A DNA stretch of 64,000 nucleotides. It comes from JAJTHC01 sp044348005 (GTDB lineage Bacteria > Cyanobacteriota > Vampirovibrionia > Vampirovibrionales > JAJTHC01). Position 1 is the first letter of the stretch. Every line of letters starts with the position of its first letter. Positions 16,764 to 25,028 of this stretch are shown here, in pieces. The notes under the pieces were generated by a model. It was not told the DNA's origin and did no database searches. It was given only the letters and a program-made list of their open reading frames with translations. Both the position numbers and the translations under genes were made by a program. The stretch spans positions 1-64,000 of the forward strand of contig JBIKTR010000007.1 of assembly GCA_044348005.1 (NCBI GenBank), given 5' to 3'.

Positions 16764-16814
16764 GCGAAGATGCTTGATGCACGCGTAAACTCTAGTAAAA
16801 AAGGAAATGATGAC

Positions 16815-17711
16815 ATGGCGGTTTTATTAACCCAAGAAACAAAAGTGATTGTACAAGGCCTAACAGGCCGTGAAGGCACGTTCCACGCTGAACAGTGCCT
16901 TAAATACGGCACGCAAATCGTCGGCGGTGTTACCCCCAACAAAGGCGGAACGACTCACACGGTAAACGGCGTAGACTTGCCTATTTTCAACACCGTAAAA
17001 GACGCTGTGGCTGAAACAGGGGCCGATTGTTCCGTGATTTTTGTGCCTCCCCCCTTTGCCGCAGACGCCATTTTAGAAGCCGCTGATGCGGGTGTAGCCC
17101 TCGTGATTTGCATCACCGAAGGCATTCCTGTGGTGGATATGATGAAAGTCAAGCATTTGTTGTTGAGCGAATACCCCAACGTGCGTTTAATTGGCCCGAA
17201 CTGCCCCGGTATTATTAGCCCTGGCAAAGCGAAAGTGGGCATTATGCCTGCCTCTATTCACTTGGCTGGCCGAGTTGGCGTGGTGTCTCGTTCAGGGACG
17301 CTGACTTACGAAGCCGTCGATCAACTCACGCAACGAGGCATTGGCCAAAGCACGTGTATCGGTATTGGTGGGGACCCGATTAACGGGACGAACTTCATTG
17401 ATGCCTTGGCGTTATTTCAAGCGGATCCTGAGACGGATGCGATTATTATGATTGGTGAAATTGGCGGTTCTGCTGAAGAAGAAGCCGCAGCCTATTATAA
17501 AGAACACGTCACCAAACCGATGGTCTGCTTTATTGCGGGTCAAACGGCGCCTCCTGGCAAACGCATGGGTCATGCGGGTGCCATTATTTCGGGGGGTAAG
17601 GGCACGGCGGCTGAAAAAATGAAGGCTCTTACGGAAGCAGGCATTGCCGTGGTTGAATCCCCCGCGGATATGGGATCTACCCTTGAAAAGCTGTTGACCG
17701 CTAAGGTCTAA
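16815..17711 (+). CDS. sucD: Succinate-CoA ligase, alpha subunit
   Basis: This 298-residue alpha subunit has a CoA-binding Rossmann domain (VIVQGLTGREGTFHAEQ) and the ligase domain with the phosphohistidine in MGHAGAIISGG. GPNCPGIISPG and GEIGGSAEEEAA are typical. The start ATG at 16815 has AAGGA nine bases upstream; the frame open back to 16770 has no family counterpart. A strong terminator follows the stop, closing a sucCD operon. Confidence 0.95.
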   Translation: MAVLLTQETKVIVQGLTGREGTFHAEQCLKYGTQIVGGVTPNKGGTTHTVNGVDLPIFNTVKDAVAETGADCSVIFVPPPFAADAILEAADAGVALVICITEGIPVVDMMKVKHLLLSEYPNVRLIGPNCPGIISPGKAKVGIMPASIHLAGRVGVVSRSGTLTYEAVDQLTQRGIGQSTCIGIGGDPINGTNFIDALALFQADPETDAIIMIGEIGGSAEEEAAAYYKEHVTKPMVCFIAGQTAPPGKRMGHAGAIISGGKGTAAEKMKALTEAGIAVVESPADMGSTLEKLLTAKV

Positions 17712-17730
17712 GCGTTAAGAATAGTCACCA

Positions 17731-17766
17731 AAAAGCGACGCTCTGTTGAAGAACGTCGCTTTTTTA
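17731..17766 (+). terminator. Intrinsic terminator after sucD
   Basis: AAAAGCGACG at 17731-17740 pairs with CGTCGCTTTT at 17754-17763 around a 13-base loop, followed by more T. It sits 19 bases after the sucD stop. It could also act for tpx on the opposite strand because both arms are flanked by A/T runs. Confidence 0.85.
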
Positions 17767-17784
17767 ATAAAATGGCTTAAACGA

Positions 17785-18303
17785 TTAAGCAGAAGCACCT
17801 GCTGAAAGGGTCTGTTCAAGGGCGTTTAAGGCGGCGTCGTAGTTAGGCTCATTGGTGACTTCAGGCACAATTTCACTATACGCAATTTTGCCTTGGGCAT
17901 CAATAATAATCACGGCACGAGTCAACAAACGCAAGTTAGGCAAGATTAACCCATAGGCTTGGCCAAAGTTCAGGTCACGGTGATCGCTCAGCGTAGTGGC
18001 TTCAATCTGTTCAGCACCACAGAATCGGGCCTGAGCAAAGGGCAAATCCACTGAAATGGTTAAAAAGGCTACATTGGATTTACCGCTGAGTTTTTGGTAG
18101 AAATGACGGCTTTGAATTTGGCAAACAGGGGTGTCCAACGAAGGGACGATGTTTAAGAAGATCGTTTTACCCGCATAGTGGTTCAAGGTCACAGCTTCTA
18201 ATTTACTGTTCAACAATTGGAAGTTGGGCGCCGTTTGCCCGACTTGTATTTCTGAACCTTGTAAGTCAATGGCATTGCCTTTAAATGTTACTTGAGTGGT
18301 CAT
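17785..18303 (-). CDS. tpx: Thiol peroxidase
   Basis: This 172-residue atypical two-Cys peroxiredoxin reduces peroxides with thioredoxin. It starts MTTQVTFKG, contains the Tpx signature with the peroxidatic Cys in PSLDTPVCQIQSRHF and the resolving Cys in FAQARFCGAE, and ends with the usual C-terminal helix. The ATG at 18303 has AAAGGAT upstream; an ATG further out at 18336 would add residues not found in the family. AATGTAGCA at 18368-18376 reads as TGCTACATT on the minus strand, a plausible extended -10. Confidence 0.93.
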   Translation of the reverse strand: MTTQVTFKGNAIDLQGSEIQVGQTAPNFQLLNSKLEAVTLNHYAGKTIFLNIVPSLDTPVCQIQSRHFYQKLSGKSNVAFLTISVDLPFAQARFCGAEQIEATTLSDHRDLNFGQAYGLILPNLRLLTRAVIIIDAQGKIAYSEIVPEVTNEPNYDAALNALEQTLSAGASA

Positions 18304-18407
18304 TGTAAGATCCTTTATGAAAATAATATGCGTCACACACCACTGAGCGTAAGTGTATGACTTTTTTAATGTAGCACAAGAAGCGCTTTTGGGCTAAAAA
18401 TTTTAGT

Positions 18408-20111
18408 TTATTTTAAGCAATTGCCCGGATGCGTCACCGCCCCTTGCGCCGCACTGCCCACCTGTTGTGCATATTTCCATAATGCGCCAGCAGGATAGTT
18501 CGGCTCAGGTTGCACCCACTTTGCTCGACGCTCAGCAAGCGTGGACTCTTCCACAAACAAGGTTATAATACCTGTTTCGGCGTTGACTTCAATTTCATCG
18601 CCCGCTTCAACTAAGGCAATCACACCGCCCACATAGGCTTCAGGGGCGACATGGCCAACCATTAACCCACGGGTGGCTCCACTAAAGCGACCGTCCGTCA
18701 ACAACGCCACATCATACCCCAAGCCTTGTCCCACAATCGCGGCTGTGACAGAAAGCATTTCACGCATCCCAGGGCCGCCTTTGGGGCCTTCATAACGAAT
18801 AATGACGACATCGCCAGCGACGATTTCATTCTTGACAATGGCGGCAAAACAATCCTGTTCACCATTGTACACTTTCGCCTTACCCCGATGCACCAGCTTA
18901 GTGAGCCCCGCCGTTTTTACGACGGCGCCTTCAGGGGCGAGGTTTCCAAACAGTATTTTCAAGCCTCCGCCTGCGCTTAAAGGCGTTTTAATCGGTACCA
19001 TAACGTCTTGCCCCGTGGGGAGCTGAACATCTTTTAGGTTTTCGGCATGGGTTTTACCTGTTACCGTTAAACAATCTCCATGCAGATAGCCCGCTTCTAA
19101 TAGTGCTTTAAGAATCACAGGCACGCCCCCGATTTGGTAGACGTCCCACATCACAAAGCGCCCACCGGGTTTAAGATCCACAAAGTAAGGCGTGGTATTA
19201 AACCATGTTTCAATGTCTTGTAAGGTGACTTCAAAGCCACATTCATGTGCCAATGCGGGCATATGCAAAACGGTATTGGTGGAACCCCCTGTTGCGGCGA
19301 CAATGCGCACGGCATTTTCAAACGCTTTTTTGGTGAGAATATCTCGCGGTAAAATACCCGCTTTTAATAAATCCACAATGGCTTGTCCGTAACGGTGATT
19401 CATCGCCGCACGAACAGGGTGTTCTGCGGGAATGGCGGAAGATCCCGGTAAGGCTAGGCCAATGGCTTCTGCCACACAGGCCATGGTGTTTGCCGTAAAC
19501 TGGCCCCCACAACTTCCTGCTCCAGGGCAGGCGTTTTCTTCAACCGCTTTTAAGCCCGCATCGCTTAATTTGCCCGCCGCGTGCGAACCGACGGCTTCAT
19601 AAACGTCTTGCACGGTGAGGTCTTTACCGTCTAAATGCCCCGGCATAATGGTGCCGCCATACAAGAAAATTGCGGGGACGTTCAAACGCGCCATGGCCAT
19701 CATCATACCGGGTAAGGATTTGTCACAACCCGCAATACCCACAAAGGCATCGTAGCAATGGGCCCGCATCACCAGTTCAACGCTGTCGGCAATAATTTCA
19801 CGGCTGACTAAAGAAGCCTTCATGCCTTCATGCCCCATGGCAATGCCATCACTCACAGAAATTGCCGTAAACTCTCGCGCAATGGCCCCCGCTTCATGGA
19901 TGCCTGCCTTAATTAAAGTGGCTTGATCATGCAAGGTTAAATTACACGGCGTGACTTCATTCCACGTGTTGGCCACCCCAATGAAGGGTTTTTGAAAATC
20001 CGCTTCAACCAACCCCATGGCGCGATGAAACGCCCGATGTGGCGCGCGAGCGGGCCCGTCGTTAATTTCTTTCGATTTGTGACGCATGTCAAACGTAGAA
20101 TTACTGTTCAT
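18408..20111 (-). CDS. ilvD: Dihydroxy-acid dehydratase
   Basis: This 567-residue Fe-S enzyme converts dihydroxy acids to 2-keto acids in valine, leucine and isoleucine synthesis. Family blocks include GVANTWNEVTPCN, VGIAGCDKSLPGMMMA, a cysteine motif ACPGAGSCGGQFTANTM, KPGGRFVMWDV and LTDGRFSGATRG. Length is typical. AAAGGA lies nine bases before the ATG, and TATAAT on the minus strand (ATTATA at 20151-20156) is a plausible -10. No other ilv gene is adjacent. Confidence 0.95.
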   Translation of the reverse strand: MNSNSTFDMRHKSKEINDGPARAPHRAFHRAMGLVEADFQKPFIGVANTWNEVTPCNLTLHDQATLIKAGIHEAGAIAREFTAISVSDGIAMGHEGMKASLVSREIIADSVELVMRAHCYDAFVGIAGCDKSLPGMMMAMARLNVPAIFLYGGTIMPGHLDGKDLTVQDVYEAVGSHAAGKLSDAGLKAVEENACPGAGSCGGQFTANTMACVAEAIGLALPGSSAIPAEHPVRAAMNHRYGQAIVDLLKAGILPRDILTKKAFENAVRIVAATGGSTNTVLHMPALAHECGFEVTLQDIETWFNTTPYFVDLKPGGRFVMWDVYQIGGVPVILKALLEAGYLHGDCLTVTGKTHAENLKDVQLPTGQDVMVPIKTPLSAGGGLKILFGNLAPEGAVVKTAGLTKLVHRGKAKVYNGEQDCFAAIVKNEIVAGDVVIIRYEGPKGGPGMREMLSVTAAIVGQGLGYDVALLTDGRFSGATRGLMVGHVAPEAYVGGVIALVEAGDEIEVNAETGIITLFVEESTLAERRAKWVQPEPNYPAGALWKYAQQVGSAAQGAVTHPGNCLK

Positions 20112-20256
20112 CTAAGGTGTCCTTTCTGGCGATATATCATTAACCTGTTTATTATATAACAAAGAAGCGATGAGTAGACGTATTCTGCTGATTTTAAAAT
20201 TTGGGTTTATTTCTTAATAAAATGCGTAGACGCCGTGTACTTTTATTTCTTTATGG

Positions 20257-20262
20257 TATAGT
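20257..20262 (+). promoter_or_regulatory. Possible -10 for the 20297 gene
   Basis: TGGTATAGT, with TATAGT at 20257-20262, lies about 35 bases upstream of the start. No good -35 is visible. Confidence 0.35.
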
Positions 20263-20296
20263 GCCATTAGGTAAAAACGGAAAAGGATGTTCTATT

Positions 20297-20680
20297 ATGT
20301 TTCCCGCCGTGCTTGGATTTTTCTTCAGTCTTATAAGCCTTCTGGTAACGGTGTTTACACTCCTTGTCTTGCCTAGTATGCTGTGTATGGCGTTGTGGAA
20401 TGCGGTTGTGTTTAAACTATTGCATGGCGTTTCTATCACACTGTTTCAAGGGGTGTTGTTGTGGTTTATGGTGATTTTAACGGTGATGATTGTCTTCAAG
20501 CCCCAAATTAAAGTTTCTGTTAAACGCCTTGATGCGCGAGATTTACGGTTTAAGGGTCTTGACAAGGACGATAAAAACAAGCCCGCTTCAAAAACACCCC
20601 CTTCGGCGCATTGGCTCAAATGGCGAGAAGCTCAGAAAAAAGAAGATCCCAAGGATCCTCCCCCTTCGAGTCTTCACTAG
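20297..20680 (+). CDS. Small membrane protein, unknown function
   Basis: A 127-residue protein with two hydrophobic segments in the first 75 residues (FFFSLISLLVTVFTLLVLP and LFQGVLLWFMVILTVMIVF), then a basic and Pro-rich cytoplasmic-type tail ending in KKEDPKDPPPSSLH. I do not recognise the family. The ATG at 20297 has AAAAGGAT upstream; a frame open to 20201 adds a basic segment without a ribosome site. It converges on the Nudix gene. Confidence 0.7.
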   Translation: MFPAVLGFFFSLISLLVTVFTLLVLPSMLCMALWNAVVFKLLHGVSITLFQGVLLWFMVILTVMIVFKPQIKVSVKRLDARDLRFKGLDKDDKNKPASKTPPSAHWLKWREAQKKEDPKDPPPSSLH

Positions 20681-20732
20681 CACTTCTAACGTGTATCGCA
20701 TCTTAAGGAATACGTTTTTAGTGAAGGCTCTT

Positions 20733-21284
20733 TTAATGTAAGAACGCGCAATACGACCACAAGGCAAGAGTCTTGGCATCTTTGACCTGCCCTTGGCGAA
20801 TGAGATCCCCAAATGCTTGGGGGGTAAAGACTTGGGTGAAAATGGCTTCATCATCGACTTGTGGGGGTGCTTGTTTGGCCAGCGTGCAGTTTTCAGCCGT
20901 ATAGAGATAAATCCGTTCATTGCAAAAACCCGGTGCGGTATAAATATACCCGAACGCTTGCCATTCGCAACTTTCATAGCCTGTTTCTTCCCATAATTCA
21001 CGAACCGCCGTGGCCTCAGGAGCTTCCCCTTCTACATCGAGTTTTCCCGCAGGAAACTCCCACAAAAACTCACCTGTGGGGTAGCGAAATTGACGAATCA
21101 GAATTAAGTCACCGCTGGGCAATAGGGGTAAAATACATACGCCTCCTGGATGTAAGACGACGTCTCGAATGTCGGGGTTGCCATAGGCGCTCAGTATTTC
21201 GTCCTGCACGGTGCGAATGACTTTTCCTGTATGAATTAGGGTGCGAGACTGTTGAACTTCGCGAATATCGGTGCTTTTGGGCAT
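20733..21284 (-). CDS. Nudix hydrolase, ADP-ribose pyrophosphatase type
   Basis: This 183-residue protein of the ADP-sugar pyrophosphatase branch of Nudix enzymes probably hydrolyses ADP-ribose to AMP and ribose 5-phosphate. The Nudix box is complete: after EFPAGKLDVEGE comes TAVRELWEETGY, giving the metal-binding REXXEE core. Upstream, LILIRQFRYPTGEFLWEFPAG is characteristic of the ADP-ribose group, as is the Tyr/Pro stretch IYTAPGFCNERIYLY downstream. Substrate is inferred from family only. Confidence 0.88.
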   Translation of the reverse strand: MPKSTDIREVQQSRTLIHTGKVIRTVQDEILSAYGNPDIRDVVLHPGGVCILPLLPSGDLILIRQFRYPTGEFLWEFPAGKLDVEGEAPEATAVRELWEETGYESCEWQAFGYIYTAPGFCNERIYLYTAENCTLAKQAPPQVDDEAIFTQVFTPQAFGDLIRQGQVKDAKTLALWSYCAFLH

Positions 21285-21642
21285 GGGCTGACCTCAATCT
21301 CTTTAAAATATTAACTTCTTTAGCTTGAAACATTGTAACACATTGTAACAGTATAGGGACTTGCTAGCAATTTTTTCAGGGCGTTGGTTTTTATAAAGAT
21401 GTAAAATGAGAAGGCATTCATAACAAAAAAGTACGATCAATTCAACCGTTAAAAAGCGTGTTAGGGTTGAGCGTGAGGGTAATGATTTCATCATCACAAC
21501 CCGCTTCTCAGTAGAGTCCAGATAGAGAACACCGTGTTAGCCCATAAAGCCTGTTTAGTCAAGGCTAACCACTCAAGCAAACTTCTCGCCATAAACGTGA
21601 ACTTGCTTCACTCACCACTGAACCATTTAAAGGAAACACACC
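21285..21642. other. Intergenic region with tandem CATTGTAACA
   Basis: A 358-base gap without a convincing gene. It holds a direct tandem duplication of CATTGTAACA at 21331-21350, followed by GTATAGGG. Beyond that nothing stands out except the ribosome site AAAGGAAA before 21643. Confidence 0.5.
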
Positions 21643-22011
21643 ATGACTTCTTTTGAAAGTACGTTTAACGCTTCATTAAACAATTTTGCCTTGCGTTCTT
21701 CATTCCCACCCCCAACTTCAACGGCCAAGGTGGCTGGAACACCTCTTATTACTTCTAACGTAATAACATCAAACAATACAGACACACTTCAACTTTCCCC
21801 GCTAATCGCACAAGAGACCTTGCAACAAGCTAGATTTGCCAATTTTTCACCTGAACAAGTTCACCAACGCGTGGCTGAATCACTCGTCACCTTTTTAGAT
21901 TCTCCTGTGAGTCAAGTGCTTAGCGAAGAATTACCAGAAGGCTTAAAAAACAATGCTTCTTTTGCTTTACTGATGAGTGAAAAAGCCGTTGATTATTTAG
22001 ATTCTTTCTAA
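21643..22011 (+). CDS. Hypothetical protein, Ser/Thr-rich N-terminus
   Basis: A 122-residue protein that I do not recognise. The first 50 residues are rich in Ser, Thr, Asn and Pro without a signal peptide and look disordered. The second half is predicted helical (LIAQETLQQARFANFSPEQVHQRV; then AESLVTFLDSPVSQVLSEEL). A good ribosome site (AAAGGAAA) precedes the ATG. Its style resembles the small proteins at 42045-44091, but no clear sequence match was seen. Confidence 0.65.
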   Translation: MTSFESTFNASLNNFALRSSFPPPTSTAKVAGTPLITSNVITSNNTDTLQLSPLIAQETLQQARFANFSPEQVHQRVAESLVTFLDSPVSQVLSEELPEGLKNNASFALLMSEKAVDYLDSF

Positions 22012-22089
22012 ACGTAGACCTTTAAACGCACAAGTATTTTATGAGTTTGGGGCAAGTGGCAAAGCAAATTGAAGCATCCCAAAATAAAC

Positions 22090-22118
22090 ATGACAGCTTT
22101 TTTATTTTAGTTTATAAT
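22090..22118 (+). promoter_or_regulatory. Probable promoter for the RpaB-like regulator
   Basis: ATGACA at 22090-22095 and TATAAT at 22113-22118 with a 17-base spacer, a near-consensus housekeeping promoter. It would give a leader of about 280 bases before the start at 22404. That leader (gap 22012-22403) has no obvious gene or recognised riboswitch. Confidence 0.6.
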
Positions 22119-22403
22119 AAAGCAAGTTGTGATTTGGTTTGTAATGAATAGGATTTACTCCCCACCTTCCCCCTTGCTAAACGTGGTACAAGGTTGTTTA
22201 CACTATTTGGATTGATTCAACCTAAGGGTTTGTGTTCTGTTTTGATTCTATTCGTCACAAGTGAAGTACTTGCACTCCGTCTATTTGGTGGATGCCTAAC
22301 AGCTTCTTTATCCTTCATGCTAAGGGATGAACAGCTTTTTGAACCAATGCTTCACGCTGATTCATAAGGTTTTCACTACAGTTGAGATAGGATTGTGACA
22401 CTC

Positions 22404-23216
22404 ATGCTTAATTCCCTTGATGAACTCGACAGCTCTGAAGAAGTGACCCGTTCTGAACGCATTTTGATTGTGGACGACGAAATGAGTATTCGTCGTATTT
22501 TAGAAACACGGTTTAAAATGTTGGGTTTTGAAACGGCTTCTGCTGGTGATGGTGAAGAAGCCTTAAGTATGTTTGAAAAGTTTAATCCTGACATTGTGGT
22601 GTTAGACATTATGATGCCTAAAATAGATGGCTACGGTGTTACCAAGCATATTCGTAGCACAAGTGACACCCCCATTATTTTGTTGACTGCCCTAGGAGAT
22701 GTGGCTGAACGCATTACAGGCCTTGAGCTTGGGGCGGATGACTACGTCGTTAAGCCCTTTAGCCCAAAGGAATTGGAAGCTCGGGTCAAGACGATTTTGC
22801 GTCGTGTCAATGCGAGTCCTTCTTTTGCTGGTGCCAGTGAAGGGGCTACTAAAAACACGGCGGTTTCAGAAACAAACAACGGCAGTGCAAGCGGTAGTTC
22901 TACAATGGGCTTGGTAACTATTGCAGGCGTTAAAATTGACTTTGTGAAACGACAGGTGTTTCGGCAAAACGAACGCATTCGCTTAACAGGCATGGAGTTT
23001 TGCTTGTTAGAACTGCTTGCGTCTAATTCAGGGCAACCCTTTACCCGTGGGGATATTCTACAGCATGTGTGGAATTACCCTTCTGATCAACGTATAGACA
23101 CGCGTGTGGTAGACGTTCATGTGAGCCGTCTGCGTGAAAAGTTGGAGCTCGACAAGGCCAACCCAGAACTGATTTTAACCGCGCGTGGCATTGGCTACAT
23201 GTTTCAGAAACTGTAA
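22404..23216 (+). CDS. rpaB: OmpR-family response regulator, RpaB/Ycf27-like
   Basis: This 270-residue response regulator has a receiver domain (about residues 18-135) with acidic pocket DDE, phosphoacceptor Asp in DIVVLDIMMPKIDGYGV, Thr in ILLTALGD and Lys in DDYVVKPFSPKELEAR. A winged-helix DNA-binding domain (about 175-268) ends in RIDTRVVDVHVSRLREKLE...RGIGYMF. The receiver, including RRILETRFKMLGFE and ALGDVAERITGLELGADDYVVKP, is strikingly like cyanobacterial RpaB. The two domains are joined by an unusually long Ser/Gly/Ala/Thr-rich linker. The ATG at 22404 has AGGA upstream; the in-frame GTG at 22395 is too close to it. No histidine kinase is adjacent. In cyanobacteria RpaB controls high-light and redox genes; its targets here are unknown. 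Confidence 0.85.
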   Translation: MLNSLDELDSSEEVTRSERILIVDDEMSIRRILETRFKMLGFETASAGDGEEALSMFEKFNPDIVVLDIMMPKIDGYGVTKHIRSTSDTPIILLTALGDVAERITGLELGADDYVVKPFSPKELEARVKTILRRVNASPSFAGASEGATKNTAVSETNNGSASGSSTMGLVTIAGVKIDFVKRQVFRQNERIRLTGMEFCLLELLASNSGQPFTRGDILQHVWNYPSDQRIDTRVVDVHVSRLREKLELDKANPELILTARGIGYMFQKL

Positions 23217-23221
23217 AACTG

Positions 23222-23230
23222 TGCTATAAT
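23222..23230 (+). promoter_or_regulatory. Extended -10 promoter for the 23301 gene
   Basis: TGCTATAAT lies six bases after the regulator stop and about 70 bases before the small ORF at 23301. Confidence 0.55.
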
Positions 23231-23248
23231 AAACCCGTTAACCCTTAA

Positions 23249-23276
23249 AAAACCTTTTTAAGCATAAGAAGGTTTT
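23249..23276 (+). other. Inverted repeat in the leader of the 23301 gene
   Basis: AAAACCTT at 23249-23256 and AAGGTTTT at 23269-23276 form an 8-bp stem with a 12-base loop. It could be a weak terminator for the regulator gene or a leader structure; it lacks a long T run. Confidence 0.4.
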
Positions 23277-23300
23277 CGAACTAGATGAAGGAACTTTGTT

Positions 23301-23432
23301 ATGGCAAAAGCACGTCAAGGGGCAGACAAAATACAGCTCTTGATTTATCCCCTTGTTTTTATGGCGGTGATGGTTTTGTTTTTTGTTTTGTTTTGGGCCT
23401 TTATGACTTATGTCGCGCCTTTGTTTGCCTAA
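23301..23432 (+). CDS. 43-residue membrane microprotein
   Basis: A short ORF with its own promoter and AAGGAA eight bases before the ATG. The protein begins MAKARQGADKIQ and then has a single hydrophobic helix of about 25 residues (LLIYPLVFMAVMVLFFVLFW, continuing to the end), with almost no C-terminal tail. This is the classic form of a single-pass small membrane protein with a basic N-terminus inside. A longer frame from 23285 in another phase crosses the same region but lacks a start context. Function is unknown; it follows the RpaB-like regulator directly. Confidence 0.6.
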   Translation: MAKARQGADKIQLLIYPLVFMAVMVLFFVLFWAFMTYVAPLFA

Positions 23433-23536
23433 AACGTTCTGCTATAGGATTCCCCCCTCCTTTGCAATAGGATTCTCCTCAACGCGTCGTTTTTAAAGCC
23501 TCCTTTAACCTAATGATTCAATGAAAGCGTTTGCTC

Positions 23537-23833
23537 ATGCTGTTACTTGTCTTAAAAAACTTGGGTCTAAAAGACGCCTTAAACGGTTTTTATGCCGATG
23601 TTATTAAGCCCCTGTACGAAACCTTTACCCTTCAAGAAAAAGTCTTGACTTGGTTAAGCGTGGCTTCTTTGGTGCTTTCATTTTTTAAAAACCCCAAGTG
23701 GTTTTGGTTCTCTTTAGGCTTAATTCTTGGCGGAAAGGCCCTTAAACGCCATGCAACGCCTGAAAATTGGCACAACTATGTCAAACCTTCTGCGAAAAAA
23801 GGCCTGCTTTTTTTGTTGGACAAATACCTGTAA
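23537..23833 (+). CDS. Small membrane protein, unknown function
   Basis: A 98-residue protein, unrecognised. It has an amphipathic N-terminus, a hydrophobic stretch around WLSVASLVLSFF, another around FWFSLGLILGGKALKR, and a basic C-terminal end (PSAKKGLLFLLDKYL). A TTG at 23531 is an alternative start two codons upstream. Its stop is immediately followed by the ATG of the methyltransferase gene, so the two are probably co-translated. Confidence 0.6.
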   Translation: MLLLVLKNLGLKDALNGFYADVIKPLYETFTLQEKVLTWLSVASLVLSFFKNPKWFWFSLGLILGGKALKRHATPENWHNYVKPSAKKGLLFLLDKYL

Positions 23834-24595
23834 ATGGCTCTTTTCACCAACCCCGAACGACTGCTTAAACGTCTTAAAGACGGTTCCTTTAGCCTTGAAG
23901 ATCCTGAACTTCAAGAAACCTTTCATAATTGGCAAGGGGCCTTTTCTGAAGCAAGCGAACATTATGCCAAACCTGCTTTGTCTCGTCTATTGCAAAATCA
24001 AAATAGCGTTCAGTCCCTTCGCGTTTGGGATGTATGCTTTGGACTTGGCTACAATAGCTTTGCCTTCATTCAAGCGTTGCTTGAACAGCCCTTGCCTGTT
24101 GAAGTCCAACACATACACATTCAAGCCGTTGAACTGGATACAAGCTTACAACCGCTGTGGAATGACGTGTTGGCTCAACCGCATTTTTCTTTCTTAAACC
24201 AACAGTTCAAGCACGCACAAACCCAAACCACTTTTGGTTACGAAATTATTTTTACCCCAAGGCAGGATTCTTACCCCTTACCAAGCATTCGCATTGAACT
24301 CTACATCTCCGATGCTTTAGTCGTTTTACCGCAATGGGTCAGTACCCAAAACGAACCGATCGATCTTATTTTTCACGATGCGTTTTCCCCCGCCAAAGTG
24401 CCTCACTTATGGACGGCTGAACTGTTTCAGAGCTATGCTTCAGTGCTTAACCCAACGCATGGCGCGATATTGACCTATTCTTTAGCCCGCCAAGTGAAAA
24501 ACGCCGTGGAATCCGCGGGTTTAACCTGGCACAAACTGCCCCCGCTGGGCTGGAAGAACGGGGCGATGTTAATTACCCACAAACCGATTCAATAA
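23834..24595 (+). CDS. mnmD: MnmC-like tRNA methyltransferase domain protein (MnmD type)
   Basis: This 253-residue protein matches the methyltransferase half of MnmC (DUF752 family), which methylates the aminomethyl group on the wobble uridine of certain tRNAs using SAM. It shows VWDVCFGLGYNSFAFI (SAM-binding), the long insert before DLIFHDAFSPAKVPHLWTAE, and the C-terminal GAILTYSLARQVKNAVESAG and LPPLGWKNGAMLITH. The FAD-dependent oxidase half of MnmC is absent, so this is the stand-alone form. It starts directly on the stop of the preceding gene. Confidence 0.75.
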   Translation: MALFTNPERLLKRLKDGSFSLEDPELQETFHNWQGAFSEASEHYAKPALSRLLQNQNSVQSLRVWDVCFGLGYNSFAFIQALLEQPLPVEVQHIHIQAVELDTSLQPLWNDVLAQPHFSFLNQQFKHAQTQTTFGYEIIFTPRQDSYPLPSIRIELYISDALVVLPQWVSTQNEPIDLIFHDAFSPAKVPHLWTAELFQSYASVLNPTHGAILTYSLARQVKNAVESAGLTWHKLPPLGWKNGAMLITHKPIQ

Positions 24596-24627
24596 ACGCT
24601 TTATGACGATTAAACCGCAATAGGTGC

Positions 24628-24906
24628 TTAGTTACGGCGAATTTGACTATAGCCTGTTTCATCAATCGGATCCACAAAATTGCTATGAATCAAATTATAG
24701 AGAAAACGTTCAACAGGCGAACGCTTGGTAGGCGCCACCCCACGCCATTCCGCACGACTGCGTGCCACCATCGTGGTTTCAATCGTTTCAGGGGAATAGC
24801 CCTTTAACGTCATAATCTCTACTTCTGGGGTAAAGGCAAAAGCCGTTGTTGGGGCCACCTGACTAAAGGCCAAAATCAACGTGAGTAAAGCGACGTGTAT
24901 TTTCAT
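24628..24906 (-). CDS. Secreted hypothetical protein
   Basis: A 92-residue protein with a Sec signal peptide: MKIHVALLTLILAFSQV, then an Ala-rich cleavage region TTAFAF. The mature part is about 70 residues and includes LKGYSPETIETTMVARSR and RFLYNLIHSNFVDP. No Cys lipobox is present. I chose ATG 24906 because AAGGAT lies upstream and the signal peptide begins there; the frame extends to 24966 without a start context. Family unknown. Confidence 0.65.
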   Translation of the reverse strand: MKIHVALLTLILAFSQVAPTTAFAFTPEVEIMTLKGYSPETIETTMVARSRAEWRGVAPTKRSPVERFLYNLIHSNFVDPIDETGYSQIRRN

Positions 24907-25028
24907 GGTAAAATCCTTATGCGTTTTAAAACACTTTGAACCTAGTTTCAGTGTAACGCAAAACATTCTAAAATAGCATCCCTTAAATAGACGGGTCTCT
25001 CCACAAAGCCCCTGATTGAGAATCCCTG

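Noticed and set aside
23285..23470. 61-residue plus-strand frame overlapping the microprotein
   Set aside because: The product is Cys-rich without a clear pattern and lacks a ribosome site, while the 23301 frame has one and encodes an ideal membrane helix.
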